NCBI RefSeq assembly: GCF_030056735.1
Contig: NZ_JASHKN010000003.1
Span: forward strand, 1 to 64,000
From: Rhodococcus sp. IEGM 1409
Lineage (GTDB): Bacteria; Actinomycetota; Actinomycetes; Mycobacteriales; Mycobacteriaceae
Direction: 5' to 3'
Length of the DNA stretch: 64,000 nucleotides
Shown here piece after piece: positions 46,912-58,449 of the stretch (the first letter of the stretch is position 1; every line of letters starts with the position of its first letter). Below the pieces are notes generated by a model that saw nothing but the letters and a program-made list of their open reading frames with translations, had not been told where the DNA came from and did no database searches. The position numbers were made by a program, and so were the translations under genes.

Positions 46912-46949
46912 GAACCCCCGAAAATGTCTTTCGACATTCTCGGGGGTTC
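46912..46949 (-). terminator. Terminator of tRNA-His
   Basis: A 16-bp stem (46912-46927 with 46934-46949) contains GAACCCCCGA. On the minus strand all pairs form (one G-U) and TTCTTTT follows. It is 7 nt beyond the tRNA 3' end. Confidence 0.88.
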
Positions 46950-46955
46950 CGCTTG

Positions 46956-47029
46956 GGTGAGCGACGGGACTCGAACCCGCGACAGCCAGGATCACAACCT
47001 GGTGCTCTACCAACTGAACTACGCCCACC
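46956..47029 (-). tRNA. tRNA-His (GTG)
   Basis: The minus strand folds with acceptor GTGGGCG/CGCTCAC preceded by an extra G (the G-1 identity base) opposite discriminator C. The anticodon arm is CCAGG-TTGTGAT-CCTGG (anticodon GTG) and the T-arm is GCGGGTTCGAGTCCCGT. CCA is not encoded. Confidence 0.95.
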
Positions 47030-47112
47030 ATTGCCTCGGCCACCGGTTTGACCCGGCTGCTTTGACGAAAGAGATACTAGCGCGAAAGTCGGTCAGGAAG
47101 CCAATCGGCAGG

Positions 47113-47712
47113 TCAGGCGGGACCCAAGCCCTCTACGACTGCTGCGATCTCTGCGCTCGACGGTCCGGGCGCCGCGACGAATGCAGTGCCTCGGTAGTAC
47201 TTGAGTTCGCGGATGGATTCCTTGATGTCGGCGAGCGCTCGGTGGGCGAGACCTTTTTCGGGCTGACCGAAGTAGATTCGCGGGTACCAGCGACGGGAGA
47301 GCTCCTTGATGGAGCTGACGTCGATCATCCGGTAGTGCAGGTAGGTGTCCAGCGCCGTCATGTCTCGTGAGATGAACCCACGGTCGGTGGCGATGGAATT
47401 GCCTGCCAAGGGCGCCGTACCGGCGACGGGAACGTGCTTGCGGATGTACGCGAGCACCTCTTTCTCCGCCTCGGCGAGGGTGACCGTCGACTTTCGGACC
47501 TCTTCGGTCAGTCCCGACTTTGCATGCATCTTCTTCACGACGTCGGGCATTGCAGCCAGTGCGTCGTCGTCGGTGTGGATGACGATGTCCACACCCTCGC
47601 CCAAGATGTTCAAGTCGCTGTCGGTCACCAGAGCCGCAATCTCGATGAGTTTGTCCGACTCGAGTCGCAGCCCGGTCATTTCACAATCGATCCATACCAA
47701 TTTGTCCTGCAC
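47113..47712 (-). CDS. orn: Oligoribonuclease
   Basis: The 199-aa DEDDh exonuclease degrades 2-5-nt RNA to mononucleotides. Motifs: [11 protein letters not shown] (Asp, Glu), [11 protein letters not shown] (Asp) and [13 protein letters not shown] (His, Asp). GTG at 47712 is chosen because homologues start here (QDKLVWID) and TACTGT (47720-47725) lies 7 nt upstream. It corresponds to Rv2511 and is divergent from the HerA-like gene, as in M. tuberculosis. Confidence 0.95.
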   Translation of the reverse strand: MQDKLVWIDCEMTGLRLESDKLIEIAALVTDSDLNILGEGVDIVIHTDDDALAAMPDVVKKMHAKSGLTEEVRKSTVTLAEAEKEVLAYIRKHVPVAGTAPLAGNSIATDRGFISRDMTALDTYLHYRMIDVSSIKELSRRWYPRIYFGQPEKGLAHRALADIKESIRELKYYRGTAFVAAPGPSSAEIAAVVEGLGPA

Positions 47713-47832
47713 CAGGAACACAGTAGTGCGCGCGGGCGCGGGATAAGGTCTGCGGTGGAAACTCGACGTGTGTAAGACGGCGTTCGGGTGATGACAAGAA
47801 CTTCGCCGCATTGCAACGAGGAGGGCTTTTCG

Positions 47833-49572
47833 ATGACCGTGGATCCGAAGGACGGAGCCGCGCCGCTGACGCCGGCGGAGAAGGCCAAAGCTGCAAAGGC
47901 CGCAGCTGCCGAAGCCGCTCGAGTTGCAGCTGAAGCTGCCGCAGCAGCTGAGGAAGCAGAGAAGGAAGCGGCTGCCGCTGAGGCCGAAGCATCTACAGGA
48001 GCCACCCCCACCGCCCTGGCGCCGTCGGGTGCTGCAGCTGAAATCGCGGCGGGCTACTCATCCGAGGGGCGGGCACTCGAGCTCGGCTCGGTGGTGATCG
48101 ACGGAGTGGCAGATCCCTCCGCGCGGGTGCGGATTCCGTTGGCGACGATCAACCGTCACGGCCTGATCGCCGGTGCGACGGGTACCGGGAAGACCAAGAC
48201 GTTGCAGGGCATCGCCGAGCAGCTGTCCGCCGCGGGTGTGCCGGTCGTGATGGCCGACGTCAAGGGCGACCTCTCGGGGCTGTCGAAGGCGGGGGAACCG
48301 AGCGAAAAGATGAAGGCTCGCGCAGTCGAGACGGGCGACAATTCGTGGACTCCTGCTGGGATGCCGGTCGAGTTCTTGTCGTTGGGTACCGACGGAATCG
48401 GTATCCCGGTGCGCGCAACGATCACCAGCTTCGGGCCTATCCTGCTGAGTAAAGTGTTGGGCCTCAACGAGACCCAGGAATCAACACTCGGACTGATCTT
48501 CCACTGGGCTGACACTCAAGGCCTCGCCCTGCTGGACCTCAAGGATCTGCGTTCGGTCATCGCCCACCTGACGAGCGCTGAGGGCAAGGCGGATCTGAAG
48601 GGTATCGGCGGGGTTTCCTCGGCGACGGCGGGAGTGATTCTGCGCGCGTTGGTCAACCTCGAAGCCGACGGCGGTGACACCTTCTTCGGCGAACCGGAAC
48701 TCGAAACCGAGGACCTACTGCGGGTCGTCGGTGGTGCCGGTGTGATCACGCTGTTCGAACTCGGTGCCCAGGCGGCGCGTCCGGCGATGTTCTCCACCTT
48801 CCTGATGTGGGTGCTCGCGGATCTGTTCCAGACGCTGCCCGAAGAGGGGGATCTGGACAAGCCGAAGCTCGTGTTCATCTTCGACGAGGCGCACCTTCTG
48901 TTCGCGGACGCGTCGAAGGCCTTCCTGCAGCAGGTCGAACAGACGGTCAAGCTGATTCGCTCGAAGGGCGTCGGCGTGTTCTTCTGCACGCAGCTTCCGA
49001 CCGACATTCCCAATTCGGTTCTGTCGCAGTTGGGGGCGCGCGTCCAGCACGCTCTGCGTGCATTCACGCCCGACGACCAGAAGGCACTCAACAAGACTGT
49101 CCGCACCTACCCCAAGACCGAGCACTACGACTTGGAGAAGGCGCTGACTTCACTGGGCATCGGCGAAGCGATCGTGACCGTGCTCTCGGAAAAGGGTGCG
49201 CCGACGCCGGTGGCCTGGACCAAGATTCGTCCTCCGAGGTCGCTGATGGACACGATCGGAAACGACGCGATCAAGGCGGCCGCCTCGTCGAGTCCCCTCA
49301 ATCAGAAGTACGGCCAGACGATCGACCGCGAGTCGGCGTACGAGAAGTTGACGGAGAAGGTTTCCGGTGCTCCGACGGCGGATCAGTCCCTGGATCTTCC
49401 GTCGCTACCCGACCTGCCGCCACCGCCGCCGGCCGAACCGGAGGGCCCCAACATTGCCGAGCAGATCTTGGGCAACTCGGCCGTCAAGAGTTTCCTGCGC
49501 TCCGCGGCTTCGGCTGCGGGACGGGAGATTTCGCGAAATATCTTCGGTACCGGTAGCCGCCGCAAGCGCTGA
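47833..49572 (+). CDS. HerA-like ATPase, DUF853 family
   Basis: The 579-aa protein begins with an Ala/Glu/Lys-rich coiled segment (about 15-70), then a P-loop ATPase domain with Walker [11 protein letters not shown] (near 115) and Walker [13 protein letters not shown], and ends with a proline-rich linker and a basic tail (RRKR). It resembles bacterial HerA/FtsK-type DNA translocases; some homologues are labelled YjgR. GAGGAGGG fixes the ATG at 47833. It matches Rv2510c. The role in DNA handling is inferred from the fold only. Confidence 0.85.
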   Translation: MTVDPKDGAAPLTPAEKAKAAKAAAAEAARVAAEAAAAAEEAEKEAAAAEAEASTGATPTALAPSGAAAEIAAGYSSEGRALELGSVVIDGVADPSARVRIPLATINRHGLIAGATGTGKTKTLQGIAEQLSAAGVPVVMADVKGDLSGLSKAGEPSEKMKARAVETGDNSWTPAGMPVEFLSLGTDGIGIPVRATITSFGPILLSKVLGLNETQESTLGLIFHWADTQGLALLDLKDLRSVIAHLTSAEGKADLKGIGGVSSATAGVILRALVNLEADGGDTFFGEPELETEDLLRVVGGAGVITLFELGAQAARPAMFSTFLMWVLADLFQTLPEEGDLDKPKLVFIFDEAHLLFADASKAFLQQVEQTVKLIRSKGVGVFFCTQLPTDIPNSVLSQLGARVQHALRAFTPDDQKALNKTVRTYPKTEHYDLEKALTSLGIGEAIVTVLSEKGAPTPVAWTKIRPPRSLMDTIGNDAIKAAASSSPLNQKYGQTIDRESAYEKLTEKVSGAPTADQSLDLPSLPDLPPPPPAEPEGPNIAEQILGNSAVKSFLRSAASAAGREISRNIFGTGSRRKR

Positions 49573-49582
49573 GGGTTCGACG

Positions 49583-49611
49583 CCCGCGAGGTCAGATGCC
49601 GACCTCGCGGG
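49583..49611. terminator. Hairpin between herA-like gene and lysA paralogue
   Basis: Perfect 11-bp arms CCCGCGAGGTC and GACCTCGCGGG enclose a 7-nt loop between the two convergent genes. The hairpin includes the last lysA codons and stop. There is no T-run. Confidence 0.6.
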
Positions 49612-50935
49612 TCAATAAGTCGTTGATCGATTCGCGTCTGATCAACGGCCGCGCGATCCCGCCGAGCACAGCGACGACCGGTGGCCGGCCGACGCTGTTG
49701 TAGGTAGAGGCCATGCTGTGGTGATAGGCACCCGTACACGGCACTGCCAGCAGATCGCCTTCGTGCAGGTCGGCGGGAAGCTTGGCGCCGACGGCGATTT
49801 CGTCCCCCGATTCGCAGTGCCGCCCGGCGACCGTGACCTCCTGGAGCGGTGCGCTCGAATGTCGGTTCACCAGTTCGACGTCGTAGTGGCTGTCGTACAA
49901 GGACACTCGAGGATTGTCGCTCATCCCGCCGTCGACGGAAACGAAGGTTCGTCCGCCGCTGATCGATTTGATGTTCTGTACGCGATAGAGCGTGACTCCG
50001 GCGCGCGCAGCGATCGCTCTGCCAGGTTCGAGCACGATTTCGGGGCGAGGGAAGCGGTTTCGGGTGCAGGCGTCGTCGAGAGTGTCGTCGATGACGTGAG
50101 CGAGGCGGGTCAGATCCAGTTGGGCATCCCCCGGCAGGTACGCGATCCCGTGGCCACCGCCGAGATGGAGCTCGGTGAGGATGATTCGGTGTGCGCGTCG
50201 AATGTCGTCCATCTGCGCGATCATCGTCTCGATCGCGGGGCGGAAGAGTTCGGGATCGGTGATCTGGGAGCCGAGATGGCAATGCAGGCCGATGAGTTGC
50301 AGGTGCGTCGCGGTGGCGACCACGGACACCGTACGTTCCAGTTCTTCGGAAAAAGCTGGTAAGCCGAACTTTTGGTCCAAGATGCCGGTGGACACTGCCT
50401 TGTGTCCGTGTATGTCGATGCCGGGTGTGACTCTGATCAGTACCTTCTGCGGACGGGTGCATACCGACGCCAGGCGTACCGCTTCGCTGGGGGAGTCGAG
50501 GGCAATTCGGCCGACACCGGCGTTGACTGCTGCTCTCAGTTCGGCAACCGATTTGGCGTTGCCGTGCAGGATGATTCGCTTCGGGTCCACGCCCGCGGCC
50601 AGAGCAATGGCAAGTTCACCGGAGGAACAGACGTCTACCCCGAGGCCCTCGTCGGAGACCCAGGTGGCCATCGCACGGATCATCAGCGCCTTGCCGGCGT
50701 ACACGATCTCCGAGTCGGGGAAGATCTCTCGATACGTGCGGCAGCGGTGCCGCACGTCCGCCTCGTCGACGACGTACGTCGGAGTGCCGTACTGGTCCGC
50801 GATCTCTTCGAGGGAGACGTCGCCGATGCAGACACGACCGCTGTGATCGTGGCGAGTGCTGATGGGCCATAACGCAGGATCCATACGAGGGGTCATTGCG
50901 CCACGTAGGGAGGGGAAGATTTCGAGTAGCGTCAC
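49592..50935 (-). CDS. lysA: Diaminopimelate decarboxylase-like PLP enzyme (LysA family)
   Basis: The 447-aa fold-type III decarboxylase has the PLP Lys in IVYAGKALMIR, the GLHCHLGSQI motif, LGGGHGIAYLPGD for phosphate binding, EPGRAI, the active-site Cys in HCESGDEIAVG, and GAYHHSMASTYN. The features fit conversion of meso-diaminopimelate to lysine. A main lysA usually lies beside argS or hom in actinobacteria, so this isolated gene may be a paralogue with another substrate. The GTG start has AGGAG upstream. Confidence 0.82.
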   Translation of the reverse strand: MTLLEIFPSLRGAMTPRMDPALWPISTRHDHSGRVCIGDVSLEEIADQYGTPTYVVDEADVRHRCRTYREIFPDSEIVYAGKALMIRAMATWVSDEGLGVDVCSSGELAIALAAGVDPKRIILHGNAKSVAELRAAVNAGVGRIALDSPSEAVRLASVCTRPQKVLIRVTPGIDIHGHKAVSTGILDQKFGLPAFSEELERTVSVVATATHLQLIGLHCHLGSQITDPELFRPAIETMIAQMDDIRRAHRIILTELHLGGGHGIAYLPGDAQLDLTRLAHVIDDTLDDACTRNRFPRPEIVLEPGRAIAARAGVTLYRVQNIKSISGGRTFVSVDGGMSDNPRVSLYDSHYDVELVNRHSSAPLQEVTVAGRHCESGDEIAVGAKLPADLHEGDLLAVPCTGAYHHSMASTYNSVGRPPVVAVLGGIARPLIRRESINDLLTREVGI

Positions 50936-51085
50936 GTCGATCTCCTGAAGGTGACCCGCCGTGTTGCGGGCTACTTTCAGATCTACTCCCGAAGACCACC
51001 GGTGGGGCGGGTCTTGACGCTTACTTGACGCGCCGCCGAACGAGGTTGACGCGGCCCTGACGGCCTCGACTCTGTGCCCGTCGAC

Positions 51086-51646
51086 TCACTGTGCACCTCG
51101 CCGCTTCCATCCGAACCAACCGAGCGCCGCGAGTAATGCCACCGCTACGGTTCCGCCGATGACCGTCGATCTGTCGACGGACACACCAACGGATGGAACT
51201 CCGCCGGCGCGCGGGGCGTAACCGGCGCCGTACACGGACTCGACCGCTGCTTGGACGTCGAAGTCGGTCCCGGTGTAAGGCTCGCAGCCGTACCCCTCGT
51301 GCTCGGCGTCGACGTCGTACGGCGCTGAAACGAACATCAGGCGCTCGGTGCCGAGTACGTAGCTTGTGCCACAACCGTTCCCGTCGGCGAGTGTTCCTAC
51401 CGACGTCACCGACGCGAGATCACCCTTGTAGACACGGCTGACGTCGAACAGATAGATGTCCGCGAACCCCTCCGAGGATTTCTCCGTCGGAGTGCCGAGA
51501 AAGACAGTGCTGGCGACGCTCACGGCTTCTTCCGGGGACTCAAAAGAAGCGCACGAGCACGCATACGCTGTCGTGGGCAGCAGTAAGGGCAACCCTCCGG
51601 TCAAAAGAAGGATTGCCCCTACTGCCAGTGTTCTTCGCATCGCCAT
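51086..51646 (-). CDS. Secreted TIMP/netrin-like domain protein with C-terminal anchor
   Basis: The 186-aa protein has a signal peptide cleaved after TTAYA, so the mature protein begins CSCASFESPEE. A Cys-x-Cys at the mature N-terminus followed by about 100 residues with two more cysteines (NGCGTSY, GYGCEPY) is the pattern of TIMP/NTR-like domains. A C-terminal transmembrane segment and KRRG anchor it in the membrane. TATAGT (51653-51658) lies 6 nt upstream of the ATG. Function unknown. Confidence 0.75.
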   Translation of the reverse strand: MAMRRTLAVGAILLLTGGLPLLLPTTAYACSCASFESPEEAVSVASTVFLGTPTEKSSEGFADIYLFDVSRVYKGDLASVTSVGTLADGNGCGTSYVLGTERLMFVSAPYDVDAEHEGYGCEPYTGTDFDVQAAVESVYGAGYAPRAGGVPSVGVSVDRSTVIGGTVAVALLAALGWFGWKRRGAQ

Positions 51647-51685
51647 TAACCGACTATACGGTCTGCTCTGAGAAGTTTGCGTGAA

Positions 51686-52489
51686 TCAGCCGCCGAGCTT
51701 CTTGTAGAACGTGCCCACGATGGGCGCAACGACAGCGCGGGGGCTGTAACCGCCGGCGACAGACATCGCCTTGCTCAAGATGCCTGGTACGACGCGCATC
51801 TTGTTCTCGGCCAGGCCGTCGAGCGAGACCTTGGCGGTGTACTCGCTCGAGATCCAGAAGAAGTCCGGAACGAGCTTGTCGACGATGGACGCTTCGGCCG
51901 GGTCCGGAGTTTCGGTGCGTACGGGGCCCGGAGCGAGGAGGGTGACGTTCACCCCGGTTCCCTTGAGTTCACCACGCAACGATTCCGCGAACGTGTTCAC
52001 GAACGCCTTCGTGGCGGCGTACGTCGCGTTGTTGGGGATCGGCATGTTGCCGGCCGCGGAACCGACCATCAGGATCGCTCCGGACTTGCGGGCGAGCATG
52101 CCGGGCAGCACGGCCAGGGTGAGGTCGTGCACCGCGACGGCGTTGAGCTCGACCTGGTCGCGCTCGTATGCCGGGTCCAGCTCGGCGATCGGGCCGAAGG
52201 TGGCGATCCCGGCGTTGTTGCACAGGATGCTGATGTCGCGCCCACCGAGTTCCTCGACGAGAACGGCACGCGCCGCGCTGTCGGAGAGGTCCGATGCACG
52301 GACTTCCACCTCGACGCCGTGTGCGGCGCGAAGGTTCTCGGCGAGGACCTCCATGACCTCGCCGCGACGGGCGACGAGGATCAGGGAGTGTCCGCGTGAT
52401 GCCAGATCAGCGGCCAGTGCCTCTCCGATGCCGGAGGAGGCGCCGGTCACGACGGCGCGGGCTGTGGTTGTGGGTGTCGGCAGGCTCAC
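51686..52489 (-). CDS. Short-chain dehydrogenase/reductase (Rv2509-like)
   Basis: The 267-aa SDR has ARAVVTGASSGIGEALAADL, NNAGIATFGPI, catalytic Ser in ILMVGSAAGNMP and YAATKAFVNTF. LVARRGE after strand two favours NADPH. It matches M. tuberculosis Rv2509, a reductase in the mycolate pathway region, and lies near the same neighbours (HerA-like, orn). Specific reduction of 3-oxo-mycolate is inferred from similarity and synteny, not shown by sequence. It follows fadH by 19 bp on the same strand. Confidence 0.85.
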   Translation of the reverse strand: MSLPTPTTTARAVVTGASSGIGEALAADLASRGHSLILVARRGEVMEVLAENLRAAHGVEVEVRASDLSDSAARAVLVEELGGRDISILCNNAGIATFGPIAELDPAYERDQVELNAVAVHDLTLAVLPGMLARKSGAILMVGSAAGNMPIPNNATYAATKAFVNTFAESLRGELKGTGVNVTLLAPGPVRTETPDPAEASIVDKLVPDFFWISSEYTAKVSLDGLAENKMRVVPGILSKAMSVAGGYSPRAVVAPIVGTFYKKLGG

Positions 52490-52508
52490 GATCAGTCAGC
52501 GTAGCCGG

Positions 52509-55198
<2,690 letters not shown>

Positions 55199-55210
55199 GG
55201 AAAAAGTATC

Positions 55211-55258
55211 TATGCACTCAGGTGCGTATGCAACTAAGTGCGTACTAACTTGGGTGCA
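55211..55258. promoter_or_regulatory. Three 16-bp repeats upstream of padR: candidate PadR operator
   Basis: TATGCACTCAGGTGCG, TATGCAACTAAGTGCG and TACTAACTTGGGTGCA follow one another without gaps, and TATGCAC/GTGCATA forms the outer inverted pair. The array starts 13 bp upstream of the padR ATG and would overlap its promoter. PadR proteins usually autorepress at such sites. It may also affect the divergent MFS gene. Confidence 0.6.
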
Positions 55259-55313
55259 TAGAACGTCGTGTATGTCGACTTCGGAGAGAGGCGCCGAGTC
55301 GCCCGCGCGCAGT

Positions 55314-55319
55314 TAGGCT
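55314..55319 (+). promoter_or_regulatory. -10 box of the MFS gene (leaderless start)
   Basis: TAGGCT lies 7 nt before the ATG at 55327, consistent with a transcript that starts at the codon. Confidence 0.5.
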
Positions 55320-55326
55320 TCGCCGT

Positions 55327-56688
55327 ATGAGCGCCGAGTCCACGAGTACCCAGGCCGAGCCACCCGCAGGCATCGGTGGTGCGGCCACGAAGAGTCAAGT
55401 GTTCGCGTGGGGGCTGTGGGATTGGGGATCGGCCGCATTCAACGCAGTGATCCTCACTTTTGTCTTCTCGGTCTATCTCACCGACGCGGTCGGCGACGAC
55501 CTGCCCGGCACGATTTCGGCAACGACGTGGCTCAGTTGGGCCCTTGGAATTGCCGGCTTCTTCATCGCGATACTCGCCCCGATCACCGGACAGCGCTTTG
55601 ATGCGTCGGGTAAACGCAAACTCTCGCTCGCGATACTTACCGGCATCACCGTGCTCTCGATGGCGGGCCTCTACTTCGTCGAAGACAACTACCGCTACCT
55701 ATGGCTCGGATTGGTTCTGCTCGCAATCGGTTCGGTGATCTTCGAGCTTGCCGGCGTGCCGTACAACGCCATGATGCGGCAGGTGTCGACACCGGAGAAT
55801 CTGGGTAGAGTCTCCGGCTTCGGCTGGGCCATGGGATATTTCGGCGGAATCATGCTGCTGTTGCTGTGTTACTTCGGATTCATCGTCGGCGACGGTGACA
55901 CTCGGGGATTCCTGGGATTGACCACCGACGGCGGCATGAACATCCGGATGGTGGCACTGCTGGCCGCAGTATGGTTCGCGATTTTCGCGATCCCGGTATT
56001 CTTCAAGGTTCCCGAGTTGCCCAGCCCCGCAGTCGATCCTGGTGCGTCGAAGGCTGGATTCCTCGACTCCTATCGGGTGTTGTGGCGTGATTTGCGTGAA
56101 CTCTGGAACGTCGACAGGCGAACGATCTGGTACCTGATCGCGAGCGCACTCTTCCGTGACGGTCTGGCGGGTGTGTTCACCTTCGGAGCCGTGCTGGCCG
56201 TCAACGTCTACGGAATCAGCGCAGCAGACGTCCTGCTGTTCGGTGTTGCCGCCAACGTGATTTCCGCAATCGGTGCATTGGTGGCCGGACGCTTCGACGA
56301 TCGGATCGGACCCAAGCAGGTCATCACCGTCTCGCTTGCGTCGATGATCGTGGTCGGCGCGATATTGATCGCGGTGTCAGGGCCGGTGATGTTCTGGATC
56401 TTCGGACTCGCCCTCTGCCTGTTCGTCGGGCCTGCTCAGTCGTCGGCACGAACGTTCCTGGCGCGCATCACCCCGCCCGGGCGTGAAGGTCAGATGTTCG
56501 GCTTGTATGCGACAACAGGCCGAGCAGTGTCGTTCCTCGCGCCGACACTGTTCGGCCTGTTCGCCTGGCTCTTCGGCGCCGACCGCGCCGGCATCATCGG
56601 ACTGCTGGTAGTGCTCGGTGTCGGCCTTGCCGCCCTGTCGATGGTCAAGGCGCCAGAAGGGGACAGCGCGGTGGTTGTCAGTCCTTGA
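55327..56688 (+). CDS. MFS transporter, UMF1/Atg22-like family
   Basis: The 453-aa protein has about twelve hydrophobic segments and UMF1 signatures near the N-terminus (WGLWDWGSAAFNAVILTFVFS) and in the first half (AGVPYNAMMRQVSTPENLGRVSGFGWAMGYFGG). Family members are inferred effluxers or permeases; the substrate cannot be predicted. It overlaps the convergent thioesterase gene by 11 bp at the 3' ends. It is divergent from padR, which might regulate it. Confidence 0.88.
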   Translation: MSAESTSTQAEPPAGIGGAATKSQVFAWGLWDWGSAAFNAVILTFVFSVYLTDAVGDDLPGTISATTWLSWALGIAGFFIAILAPITGQRFDASGKRKLSLAILTGITVLSMAGLYFVEDNYRYLWLGLVLLAIGSVIFELAGVPYNAMMRQVSTPENLGRVSGFGWAMGYFGGIMLLLLCYFGFIVGDGDTRGFLGLTTDGGMNIRMVALLAAVWFAIFAIPVFFKVPELPSPAVDPGASKAGFLDSYRVLWRDLRELWNVDRRTIWYLIASALFRDGLAGVFTFGAVLAVNVYGISAADVLLFGVAANVISAIGALVAGRFDDRIGPKQVITVSLASMIVVGAILIAVSGPVMFWIFGLALCLFVGPAQSSARTFLARITPPGREGQMFGLYATTGRAVSFLAPTLFGLFAWLFGADRAGIIGLLVVLGVGLAALSMVKAPEGDSAVVVSP

Positions 56689-57499
56689 AGTAGACCAACT
56701 GGTGTGTCGTAGCGAGCAATGCGCCGTCACTGCCCCATATTTCTGCCGACTGATCGAAGTACCCGTTGCCGAACCGCTGAGTCCGCGCGGTGCCCAGGAC
56801 GGAATTGTCTGCCTGTTCGATCAGTGCCTGAGCGTCGGCGTGGAAGTAGATTGTCATCGAGACCGTTCCGGCTGGTGCCATCTTGCCTCGGCGCAGGAAA
56901 ACTCGCGGGAAGAAGACATCGCACAGTGCGGTCAGTGACGTGTAGCCGAGAGCGCGTGCAGGCTGATCGCGCACCCAGAGTGTCGTAGTCGAGTCGGGGT
57001 GCTCGCCTGACTCCAGATCGGGGATCGCACCTTCGACAAAACGCATCTCGTAGTTCTGTGCCCAGGCGATGAACTCGGGGAACGGCAGTAACGCAACGTC
57101 TTCGGCTGACGGAACCTCCGGCATCGTGATCTCGGTCGACGACCACGTCTCCCGCCTGGTGCCGAATACCGCCGTCGCGGTGGTGGCGACGGTTCCGTCC
57201 TGAGACAGTTCGATCGACCAGTGCTGCGTCGAGCGGTTCGTGCGCACCGGGCGGGCGGAGATCTCGAACGCACCCTCGGTGATCGGACCGGCAAAGTTGA
57301 CGGTCAACGACAGCGGATCGCCCAGTCGCTCGGGGTGCTTCAGCACAGATTCGAGCAACGTGGCAGCAGTGACGCCGCCGAAAGGTCCGACCATGTTGTT
57401 GTACGCCGCATTGGTTTCGCCGGTCGACAAGCCGGCGGTGAGCGGCGTCAATCCGACAGCGGTGTCAAACGGATGGGGTGGCGCAACGGTCTCGCTCAT
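56678..57499 (-). CDS. Acyl-CoA thioesterase family protein (double hotdog)
   Basis: The 273-aa protein resembles TesB-like double-hotdog thioesterases: an N-terminal hotdog with YNNMVGPFGGVTAATLLESVL and SLTVNFAGPI, and a C-terminal one with TVSMTIYFHADAQ and YFDQSAEIWGSDGALLATTHQ. It would hydrolyse acyl-CoA to free acid. CAGGAG lies before the ATG at 57499. A long perfect inverted repeat lies between it and the upstream hydrolase gene on the same strand. Confidence 0.82.
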   Translation of the reverse strand: MSETVAPPHPFDTAVGLTPLTAGLSTGETNAAYNNMVGPFGGVTAATLLESVLKHPERLGDPLSLTVNFAGPITEGAFEISARPVRTNRSTQHWSIELSQDGTVATTATAVFGTRRETWSSTEITMPEVPSAEDVALLPFPEFIAWAQNYEMRFVEGAIPDLESGEHPDSTTTLWVRDQPARALGYTSLTALCDVFFPRVFLRRGKMAPAGTVSMTIYFHADAQALIEQADNSVLGTARTQRFGNGYFDQSAEIWGSDGALLATTHQLVYFKD

Positions 57500-57523
57500 C
57501 GCAGAACTCCTGGTGGTGGAATC

Positions 57524-57563
57524 AATTCGGCTCTATGTATGACAACATACATAGAGCCGAATT
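57524..57563. promoter_or_regulatory. 18-bp perfect inverted repeat upstream of thioesterase gene
   Basis: AATTCGGCTCTATGTATG (57524-57541) and its exact complement (57546-57563) flank ACAA. It lies in the 75 bp between the hydrolase stop and the thioesterase start. The inner ATGTATG-ACAA-CATACAT looks like a TetR/PadR-type operator. The whole could also act as an RNA hairpin that limits read-through. Confidence 0.6.
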
Positions 57564-57574
57564 CTTCGCTTCGG

Positions 57575-58414
57575 TCAGGATCCCGCACGCGCGAGGATTG
57601 CCTCGGCCAACTCTTCGGCTCGCTCTTCCGGGATCCAGTGACTTCCGCCTTCGAGCACGACGAACTCGTAGGGCGCGTCCACGAATTCACCGCAGCGCTC
57701 TGCGCCTGCCCGGCCGAGCGCCGAGTCGCCGGTGCTCCAGACGTACGTGGTCGGCACCGTGGTGCGATCGATGTCGCCGAAATCGCGCGTCATCGCGCGA
57801 TACCAGTTCAAGGCGCCGGTCAGCGCGCCCTCGCCGCTCAGAACACGAATGTGCTCGTCGGCGAATTCAGGATCGATCTGGCCGTCGAACATGCCGCGCA
57901 GCCGGCGGAAGTTGTCCTCCGACAACACTTCCTCGGCCTTGCCCTCCTGTCGGAGAAGTCCGATGTACGACGAGCGTTGCTTCTGGTCCTCGTCCTCGCG
58001 TAGTGCCCAGCCGAAAGCTGTGGGGTGGGGGACCGAGATCGCGGTCAGGCTACGGATCCGGTTCGGGTGGCGGCCGGCGACCTGCCAGGCGACCGCCGAA
58101 CCCCAGTCGTGGCCGACAAGATGTGCGTCTGGCAGACCGAGTGCGTCGAGCAATCCGACGACGTCGGCTACCAGGTGCTCAATGCGGTAGGCATCCACAC
58201 CTTCCGGGCGTGCGCCGGCGGAGTAGCCGCGCTGATTCGGTGCGATCACGCGGTATCCCGCTTCGGTGAGTAGTGGCGTGACCTTGCTCCAGGATGCGGC
58301 GCTCTCCGGGAATCCGTGCAGCGCTACCAGCGGAATACCGTCGTCCGGGCCCGAGATCAGTACGTCGAAGGTGAGGTCGCCAACGGGGATTTCGAATGTA
58401 CTCGTGGAAGACAT
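57575..58414 (-). CDS. Alpha/beta hydrolase, epoxide-hydrolase-like
   Basis: The 279-aa protein has the oxyanion motif LHGFPES, the nucleophile elbow VGHDWGS with Asp (near 105), a cap domain, and the late catalytic His in EGGSHWIPEE. Asp rather than Ser as nucleophile, and the Tyr-rich cap (NWYRAM), favour epoxide hydrolase or dehalogenase chemistry. The ATG at 58414 has TACGGT 7 nt upstream (58422-58427). It lies downstream of a FabR-like regulator gene on the same strand and upstream of a thioesterase. Confidence 0.85.
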   Translation of the reverse strand: MSSTSTFEIPVGDLTFDVLISGPDDGIPLVALHGFPESAASWSKVTPLLTEAGYRVIAPNQRGYSAGARPEGVDAYRIEHLVADVVGLLDALGLPDAHLVGHDWGSAVAWQVAGRHPNRIRSLTAISVPHPTAFGWALREDEDQKQRSSYIGLLRQEGKAEEVLSEDNFRRLRGMFDGQIDPEFADEHIRVLSGEGALTGALNWYRAMTRDFGDIDRTTVPTTYVWSTGDSALGRAGAERCGEFVDAPYEFVVLEGGSHWIPEERAEELAEAILARAGS

Positions 58415-58449
58415 GGCTCTCACCGTACGTCGAAAAGGTGAACCCGAGG

